NCBI GenBank assembly: GCA_026119855.1
Contig: JAOWBW010000038.1
Coordinates: forward strand, 1,291,824 to 1,355,823
Reading direction: 5' to 3'
From: Campanula takesimana
Taxonomy: Eukaryota; Streptophyta; Magnoliopsida; Asterales; Campanulaceae
DNA: 64,000 bases
Of this stretch, positions 57,240 to 64,000 are shown piece by piece. How positions within the stretch are numbered: the first letter of the stretch is position 1; each line of letters starts with the position of its first letter. The notes under the pieces are model-generated. The model had not been told where the DNA came from. It did no database searches and saw only the letters and a list, made by a program, of their open reading frames with translations. Made by a program: the position numbers and the translations under genes.

Positions 57240-58982
57240 TCTGTTTGTGTGTACATATCATATCAGTAAATTACAATGAGTATTAGTAATTGGACGTACT
57301 GTCCAATAAGTGAAAAATCTTGGGTAGCCATCTCCATATAACTCTGGGCTGACCTGAAGAAAGATGAATGACCAGTTCATTAAGTAATCAAATTGTCCTA
57401 AACTTAATAACCTAATAGCAACGAATATGTTTGAATAAATCATTTTTGAATTATTAATTGTTAATGCATTTTTATCAAGAGATGTGTAACCTTCATAATA
57501 CAGCTTAGCAAGTACCATGTTGATTCTTAACTACTACTTATATATAAATTGCATGTACTTATATTTTAAATACTTGTAATAATGTTTAAATACCTGCCAA
57601 CCAGCTTCAATGGTATTAAGATCATTGCCAAATGAGCCCGAGATGACCCATAACTGTGACAAGCTGAACTCATACTGATCTTTTACGCCCGGTGTCCACA
57701 CATTTATGCTAGCCTTAGCTCCATAGTACTGATCTCCATTGACGAATGCAACTGCGTGCTACATTTCACAAATATAGTTTAGTTAACTATTCAGGAAGAC
57801 TTGCATTTTACACAATTTTACTATACGGTATCACATTTCTTAACCAAAGTTGTTTCCCCCTGGCCAGCCTTCGGAAATTTGGAGTTTAACAGGATTAAAT
57901 ATGTAATTTGTTGAACTTAAGCATACTCGTTTGACTATGTTTGTTATTTCTTGAAAACTTTCTCCCTAGCATTGCTCTTTTTCTTGTACCTTCGTCTTGT
58001 TCTATTTGTTGAATTGTTAGATTGCCTATAAGACATATTTTACCCCCATAGATGATCCCTGCATAACTTGGAAGAATATGAAGGAAATCCAGGGAACCCA
58101 CAATAGGCTCTCTTATCTCATGAATTTCCAATTGCAAGGGTAGGTGGTGATGAATGGTGTGTTTGTGAGGGGGGGGGGGGGGGGGGAGGACTAACCTCAT
58201 GATCGCCGCTCAAAGTGTCATGCCGTACACCTCTTCTGATTTTCCTTCCAAATCTTCTGACCGAACTACTTCTTAGAATATCTTTCTCTGTAGTTCTTCT
58301 AATTGGAATAGTTCCTTCTGGGCAGAATTCGTTAGAACTTGCCCATAGCTGATACGTCTCCATTCTCACATCTGTAAAGTTACTAGCCTTTGGTCTTTCT
58401 GGTGGTTCCTGGATTCATCACAAGAAATGGAGTCTCTCAAACAGTTGGAGTAATTCATAAACCCAATTGGATTCCCATTTTAAACGGAGATTGTTCATTA
58501 GTGATGTATTGGTATGTGTGTGTCCTCTGTAAAAAGAAGCACAAAATGAATGTGAAGTCAAGTACGTACCAATGGCTTCTGTCCTTTGAGCTGAGGATGG
58601 TCAAAGGCTGGTTGTAGATGAGAGAGAACACATTCTATCACATCTCCATCAGGACTCTGTTTCAAAAACAGAAACAACCCAACTTATCAAAACCTCAATT
58701 AAAGAAAAAAAAAATCGCACTTCCACAATATCGTATCGAAAACCCATCAAAGTCAAGAACATGGCTGACCTGAATTGTCTTGACTGAAGGCTTGTTGATC
58801 TTCTTTAGGTGAGCTCTGATTCTCCTTAGCTTCTGCAACTCTTGACTTGGCTTGAAAGTTTGGTTTGTGGGCAAGGAAAGAACAGGGGAAACAATTAACA
58901 GTAAACAACAAATATAAGTCAAAATGATTGGTATTTGTTTTGTCCTGTGAGATATTGTCGTCGACGAAGAAGAAGAAGCCAT
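55758..58982 (-). CDS. Neprosin-domain (DUF239) secreted protein
   Basis: Seven exons: 58770-58982, 58570-58656, 58196-58408, 57594-57758, 57300-57353, 57005-57151 and 55758-56135. All are in phase and give 418 residues. A signal peptide (hydrophobic IPIILTYICCLLLIVSPVLS, about residues 17-36) is followed by the neprosin activation-peptide region (LQKLRRIRAHLKKINKPSVK; DGDVIECVLSHLQPAFDHP). The neprosin domain contains AVAFVNGDQYYGAKASINVW, IEAGWQVSPELYGDGYPRF, FTYWTTDAYRATGCYNLLC, FGNGLLIGYWPSFLFSHL, QFGGEI and a final YYGGPGRNSRCP. Neprosin from pitcher plants is a glutamic prolyl endopeptidase; the Glu in IEAGWQ and in GGEI are the likely catalytic pair. Most plant paralogues have no assigned substrate. 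It appears intact. Confidence 0.92.
56331..56515. mobile_element. Stowaway-like MITE in intron 6 of the neprosin-type gene
   Basis: TACTCCCTCCGTCCCCAAAA pairs with a worn right end (GATCATTTAGAGACGGCAAT). The interior matches 59430-59613 (AAACAAAACATGGCTAGTGA). Confidence 0.78.
57194..57235. repeat. (AC)n microsatellite in intron 5 of the neprosin-type gene
   Basis: More than 20 AC dinucleotides without interruption. Confidence 0.95.
58169..58186. repeat. Poly-G tract in intron 3 of the neprosin-type gene
   Basis: About 18 G residues on the plus strand (poly-C in the transcript), just inside the donor side of the intron. Confidence 0.85.
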
Positions 58983-58999
58983 TTTTGTAAGATACTGGT

Positions 59000-59429
59000 A
59001 CGTGGTTGTTGTTGTTTCTTCTGCTAATGTGGTTTGTGTTTGTATGTATTGCAGTTGTCTTCTACTGTGATTTGATCAACAAAACAACAAAGGTGGTTTG
59101 GTTTAATCCAAATTTTTGTCCATGGGAAACCACACTCAGCAAACAAGAAGAAGGCTTGAAATGGTGGGAGGGTTTTTAAATTAAGCTCACTGACTCACCA
59201 TTTTTCAAAAGTTTTTAAAGACCCAAATGGACAGGTAAAAACAACTGTATCTCTCCCCCCTCTCTCTCTCTCTCTCTCTCTCCCTCTCCCTATGTTGGAT
59301 TGTCTTGGTTTGTGTTGTGGCATGCATTTTAGGCTTGAAGTTGTTATATTGGACTCTTGTGTGTGGGGTCTCTAACCCATTTCACAGTTTGGTCAACATT
59401 AGTTAAGCATTATTTTTTTTCCCCCTAAA
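59000..59429. other. Promoter-side flank of the neprosin-type gene
   Basis: It contains a (CT)n run at 59260-59292 and otherwise nothing recognised. Confidence 0.5.
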
Positions 59430-59613
59430 TACTCCCTCCGTCCCAAAATGATCTTCTCATTTGGCATGTTTCATTGTCCCAAAAAATTCTTCATATTTCT
59501 ACAACCTAGGCTTAGAAGTGCTCAAACAAAACATGACTAGTGAATCAAGTGTTCATATCCTAAAAAGGTTTGAATAGTCAAATGTGAAGATCATTTTAAG
59601 ACGGAGGGAGTAC
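59430..59613. mobile_element. Stowaway-like MITE (AATGATCTTC type)
   Basis: TACTCCCTCCGTCCCAAAAT pairs with ATTTTAAGACGGAGGGAGTA, 184 bp. It is the third member of the family with 8198 and 56331. Confidence 0.85.
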
Positions 59614-60110
59614 ACAAAGTTTGTGTGTGTGTGTGTGTGAGGGAGAGATTGCTGTCATGGTAAAAGACTGAAAATGATGCACTGGAGAATAATCTCAGTG
59701 CTGGTATTATTTTCTCTGGTTGTAGGAAAAAAGAATGAATTCTATCTTATTCTTGCTTCCAATTCTGATTCCTCGTGTGTTTTTCCAATGGAATTTCATT
59801 CCTTTTAGTAGAGCTTAATTACTAAGAACTGGAACTTATTAATTTCACAAACTCCAATTTCCTCACTTTGGCTGTTGTCTTCAAGTAGAATAAATTTAAA
59901 TTTGACCGTCACCAGCCTCTTCCATATGTCGTTTTACTTTATTTATTTTTAAGTCAAATGGACTGCTTCTGATTGGAGACAGTATACAAATTCAGGAAAT
60001 CCTTGAATTTTTAAGATTACAAAAATCACAAAATTATGAAGCATAGGTTATTACTATTCTCTCTAACTCATTCTCTCTCGTACTTTATTTTTAGGGCGAA
60101 TGACCAAACG
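59614..60110. other. Gene-free spacer
   Basis: A short (GT)n run at 59621-59640. Nothing coding is recognised. Confidence 0.45.
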
Positions 60111-60111
60111 G

Positions 60112-60361
60112 TGCAACGTACTTTCACTTTGTTTACACCAAATGCAACGAACTTTAAAGTTACCACATAATGCAACGTACTTTCCAATTTTGTTTCAAAT
60201 AATGCAATTTTCGTTTCAAATAATGCAACGTACATTTTAGTACGTTGCATTATTTGAAACAGAAATTGCATTATTTGAAACAAAATTGGAAAGTACGTTG
60301 CATTATGTGGTAACTTTAAAGTCCGTTGCATTTAGTGTAATCTAGGGTGTGGTACGTTGCA
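60112..60361. repeat. Long near-perfect palindrome (about 120-bp arms)
   Basis: The left arm is 60112-60233 and the right arm 60240-60361, with a 6-base centre. The arms carry repeated TGCAACGTACTTT and TTTCAAATAATGCAA words, so each arm is itself internally repetitive. It is likely a foldback element. Transcription would give a long hairpin RNA. Confidence 0.88.
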
Positions 60362-60902
60362 TCAAAACGTATTTTTCCCTTTATTTTTATACTCACAACA
60401 CCAATCAACTTACTATTCTCTCCCACTGATTCTCTCTCTTTACTTTTATACTCATTACACTTAAATCACTTTCATAGTTTCTTAATCTCCGTGCATTTGA
60501 GAGTTAGGACTCTTACTCTGGAACGGAGGAGGTAGTACTAAAAAAGAAAAGTGAGATATTATAGAATAGTAAGGAGTGTTAAAGTGAGATTCTGTTAATG
60601 TAGCTGTCAATGTTTTCTTCACCGTTCATGTAGCTCATCTGTTCCCCCGCATAACCGATGAATTTTTGTTGTTTCGCTTTTATTAATTTTCATTAAGATA
60701 ATTAAACAGCTTAAATAGTCTGTCAGTGTTTTTTTATTTTAATTTTGTGTTAAATACTAAGTGGATACGGAGTATATAAGTTAATTGTGGGATTAAAAGA
60801 AGTGTTTGTTTGTTTTATTTGTTTGTTCAAAGAAGCCTAACTAAAATGGGTACCAACAACAAAGCTGTTAACTTGTACTCTCTTGTTTTATTTCTTGTTT
60901 TA

Positions 60903-61168
60903 CTCCCCCGTCCTTATTTACCTTACAAAAATTACCATTTTGGGTGTCTCTATTTACATTACAAAATCCCAAAAAAGAAACTTTTAAACATTTTTTAAGT
61001 AGTGGGACCCACTTGTCATACTCACAACAACTATCCACTTACTTTTCTCTACCAACTTTTTCTCTCTCACTCAACTATCTACACTCACAACACATCAATT
61101 TTACAATCATTTTCTTAATTTTTGTGCAAAGCCTCATTTTTGTAAGGTAAATAGGGACGGAGGGAATA
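60903..61168. mobile_element. Stowaway-like MITE
   Basis: ACTCCCCCGTCCTTATTTAC pairs with GGTAAATAGGGACGGAGGGA, 266 bp. Confidence 0.85.
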
Positions 61169-61387
61169 TTAAAGATGAAATGTTTGTGTGTCCATTCAAT
61201 TGCAGAAAACGAGTTTACTACAAAAAAAAATGGTCACGTATTGTACACACTTGTACTCCCTTGATAGAAACACAACACCTCTTGGACTGACCTCATGGTC
61301 AAACCAAGTCCATTCCATGTGCCCTCAATTCTGCCTTGTACTAATGTGAGGTCTATAAAACATCATCAAGAAAAACAATTGTGTATT

Positions 61388-61637
61388 ACTCCTTATGTCC
61401 CGTAATAAATGTCTTACTTTTCATTTTCGTTTGACCCAAAATAAATGTCGTCTTACTAAAAATAGGGTATGAAGTTTGGTAGTCTTCTTATATTACTCAT
61501 TCTAATAGGCACAAGCATTGCAATGTCATAAGAAGTGTCACTCTACCCATATGAATAAATTGGGGCAATCAACGAAATATAACTTGAAATTTAAAAATAT
61601 TAACTTATCAGACATTTGTTCTGACACAGAGGAGTAT
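61388..61637. mobile_element. Stowaway-like MITE (worn)
   Basis: TACTCCTTATGTCCCGTAAT and the right end CAGACATTTGTTCTGACACA are partly inverse. About 250 bp. Confidence 0.55.
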
Positions 61638-61702
61638 ATTTATACGTTGTTCAAGCTGAATGTTCAATTAATTTTTTAGTCTAAGATCAAAGGAAAAATA
61701 GA

Positions 61703-61941
61703 TACTCCTTCGTCCCATTTTAAGAGTCAAAAAATGGGTGGGTTCAAGAATTAAGGAAAAGGTGATGTGTTGTGAGTGTTTATAGTTGGGTAGGAGAGAG
61801 AAAGTGAGGTAGAGAAGAGTTAGTGGATAATTGTTGTGAGTATGACATGTATGACCCATTTTTCCTTTTAGGATTTTGACTCTTAAAATGGGACGCCCTT
61901 TTAGGAAATTTTTGACTTAAAATGTGACTGGAGGGAGTATT
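61703..61941. mobile_element. Stowaway-like MITE
   Basis: ATACTCCTTCGTCCCATTTT pairs with ACTGGAGGGAGTAT. An inner arm TTTTGACTCTTAAAATGGGA also pairs with the left end. Confidence 0.75.
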
Positions 61942-62465
61942 CACTTATGACTAATGGGGCATAAGGTAAAATAAGACACAAAGAAAGTACACTCTTTCCG
62001 TCTAAAATAAATGTATAAAAATATTTCAAATTTGCTTTTAATCAAAAGAAATTTTAAAACATACAATTTGAGATAAATGAAGTACTTTTTTTTTTTATTA
62101 TTTTTAATGGAATACTTATCACTGACGGTCTAATTATGCTTCTATGAGGATTCGAATTTTAAAACATATTTGTCTAATTGCAGCTAGTAGTATTAGCTTG
62201 GTTTTGTATGCTCCCACTCTCCGAGCCAAATCCATACACCTTTTTTAGAAAAATGATTAATTTGCAAATAAAATAATTTATTCTTTCTATTTAAGCAAAG
62301 CAACTGACATAATAATTTCCCAAGAAGTCCATTTAGCAAGTGGCTTAGTGAGAGGTCACAAAAGTTATGGGACAGACTAGAGAGGTTCACTTTCTACTTT
62401 TCTAGGGTTCTGGGGCAATGGTGCTTGCCACTTCTTAGAGGCAGGCCTCCTCCCTCTCTCTCTCG

Positions 62466-62499
<34 letters not shown>

Positions 62500-62762
62500 C
62501 ATTTAGGGGGGGTATAGGGCAGATTTTAGCGGTCTCTGTTAACCATAAACTAATATTTAACATGATGAAAAAAGAAATTTTTTACAAGAAAGATAGTTTA
62601 CTTACAGAGTAGGTTGTAGCGAGCGGAGAGGATGTAGTGGTTGGGTCGTCTATTAACAGCGGAGAAATACTCTTTTTTTTTTTTTTTTTTTTTGTATAGG
62701 GCTATAATATGAAGTACTGAAGGATTTTAAAGGAATTTAAGTAATAGAACTAGGGGAGTCTT
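61942..62762. other. Gene-free spacer
   Basis: (CT)n and (TA)n runs at 62450-62500 and a poly-T run at 62672-62693. No gene is recognised. Confidence 0.45.
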
Positions 62763-63632
62763 CCGTCTCGTACTTATTGCTACTAAAAGAGAATGCACGA
62801 AGTTTATGAAAATATGTTGGAAAAGTAAGTGTTGTGAAGGGGTAGGAGAGAAAAAAATAAGTTAGTGGATAGTTATTGTAAGTGGGTAGGAGCATGGGCG
62901 GATCTACTGTATTCAGAGGGGGTGCACGTGCACCCGCTCAACTTTCGTTATCAAGAAGGAAAATTTTGTGTTGAGAGCATATATATATATTAAAAGTGCA
63001 ATTCCTACACAAAAATTCTTTCTAGCTCAGGTGGTCTAAAGCATGTTAGTGTGTGGAAGGGAATGAGTTCGAATCTTGGCATGTGAACTTTGGCTTTTGC
63101 ATTTAAATGTACTTATTGCTTTTTCAATGATCTTTTATTTAAATTTAATTATTGTATTTCTAATTTGATTTAAATAATATTCTCATTTTAAGATGGATGT
63201 TTAGTCATGTTTATTTTGAGATTAATGTTCAATTTTTAATAAAATATGTAATTTATTGCTTCTTTGAATTGCCACACACACATACAAAATATTATTTTAA
63301 TTAGAAGTTACTTAATTGGTTTAATTAGAAAACTAATAACAAATTAATCATATTTGGTTCCTATATACTCATTGTGCCAGTTAATAACAAATTACATAAA
63401 AAATGTTTATATTTTGATTTCTCTTTCTTTTTCTATTTATATTGATTTTTTTTTACTGTAATCGCTAAGATATATATATTTTTTTTGGTGTAGTTGTGCA
63501 CCCGCTGAGTAAAAGTTCTAGATCCGCCACTGGGTAGGAGAGAAAAAAATAAGCATTTTAGATAAGTATTTTAGTTAAGTAGCAAAACGCTCGAAATGAA
63601 AATAAGTAGCGATAAGTTTGAAACGGAAGTTA
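62763..63632. mobile_element. MITE split by a hAT-type element
   Basis: The left flank CCGTCTCGTACTTATTGCTA (62763) and right flank AGTAGCGATAAGTTTGAAAC (to 63632) are inverse. They make an outer MITE of about 230 bp, opened by the insertion at 62893-63532. Confidence 0.65.
62885..63540. mobile_element. hAT-type non-autonomous element with internal tRNA-like module
   Basis: The element is 62893-63532 (640 bp), flanked by an exact 8-bp duplication GGTAGGAG. The ends are CATGGGCGGATCTA and the inverse of CAGTGGCGGATCTAGA, with subterminal GTGCACCCGCT on both sides. Inside, at about 63024-63085, there is a box A-like TAGCTCAGGTGG and a box B-like GAGTTCGAATCT, a SINE-like head carried within it. 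Confidence 0.8.
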
Positions 63633-64000
63633 CATTATTATTTCTCTCTTCTTTTCACAAATCCCCACTCACACCACACATACACACGCACACTATGTAT
63701 GCAAATAAGACTGCATTATTATTGAATATATTGGCCCATAAAGTGTCACTTTCACCAATAACATTAGCTTAAGCTATAAGCCCCTCTCTCTATCTTAGTG
63801 GAAATGTCCCTTTTGTTAAAGTTAGCATGCTGAGACAGAATAGATTCCCACACCACCAACCTAAAAAGTTGGGGTAATTTCATCTTATATGTCTTTCAAA
63901 TTTATGCTCATCAATATAAAAGTATAATTACAGTAACAGTTACATTAAAATGTTGTTGTGTTGATAATACAATTATTGATACATCAATGTTTGTACGTAT
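63633..64000. other. Gene-free window end
   Basis: AT-rich; nothing recognised. Confidence 0.4.

Noticed and set aside
60112..60361. MicroRNA precursor
   Set aside because: The arms are about 120 bp and nearly perfect, with internal repeats. That fits a foldback element or siRNA source better than a miRNA hairpin.

Overview
The window is nuclear DNA from a flowering plant, probably a eudicot. It is AT-rich, with genes of small exons split by introns with GT..AG borders. The proteins are plant types: a neprosin-domain protein, an LRR receptor kinase, plant mobile domain and FAR1-like domains. Most intergenic and intronic space is filled with plant transposable elements. No prokaryotic or organellar features are visible. 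Species cannot be named from the sequence alone.

Five host genes are readable to exon level. (1) SPC25, minus strand, 121-3070, 3' end outside the window: kinetochore NDC80-complex subunit. (2) An LRR-XI receptor kinase of the RGI3/At4g26540 type, plus strand, 27954-31509, two exons, about 1100 residues. (3) CDC48, minus strand, 32845-37741, nine exons, 817 residues: AAA+ segregase. (4) JMJ20/JMJD4-type JmjC oxygenase, plus strand, 47065-53636, nine exons, 477 residues. (5) A neprosin-domain (DUF239) secreted protein, minus strand, 55758-58982, seven exons, 418 residues. In (2) to (5) all exon junctions keep the reading frame. These genes are not functionally linked; they are an ordinary scatter of unrelated genes.

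The stretch from 3.3 to 27 kb is mostly mobile DNA: a MULE with a 10-bp target duplication just upstream of SPC25, a MITE nested in another MITE, two SINE-like units with a G-rich body, a 138-bp tandem repeat, a decayed LINE, a 6.6-kb composite element, MITEs with 8-bp duplications, a PIF/Harbinger transposase remnant and a Helitron 3' end with an LRR exon fragment. A second mobile-rich block (37.9-47 kb) holds a TIR element filled with (TAA)n in the CDC48 promoter, a 1.7-kb LTR retroelement inside a MITE, another Helitron end, a SINE and nested MITEs. The last 5 kb holds no gene, only MITEs, a large palindrome and a nested hAT-type element.

The most unusual object is the element at about 11762-18348. 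It carries two convergent genes. One joins a FAR1-like DNA-binding segment to an OTU cysteine-protease-like domain, with no transposase core between them. The other encodes a plant mobile domain protein. Around and within these genes lie about 32 short palindromes of the form YCGTRT-spacer-AYACGA, in five clusters with a pitch close to 34 bp. Both genes are damaged (one frameshift; two nonsense codons), so this copy looks defective. The architecture of phased palindromes plus OTU plus plant mobile domain is the best candidate here for an undescribed system.
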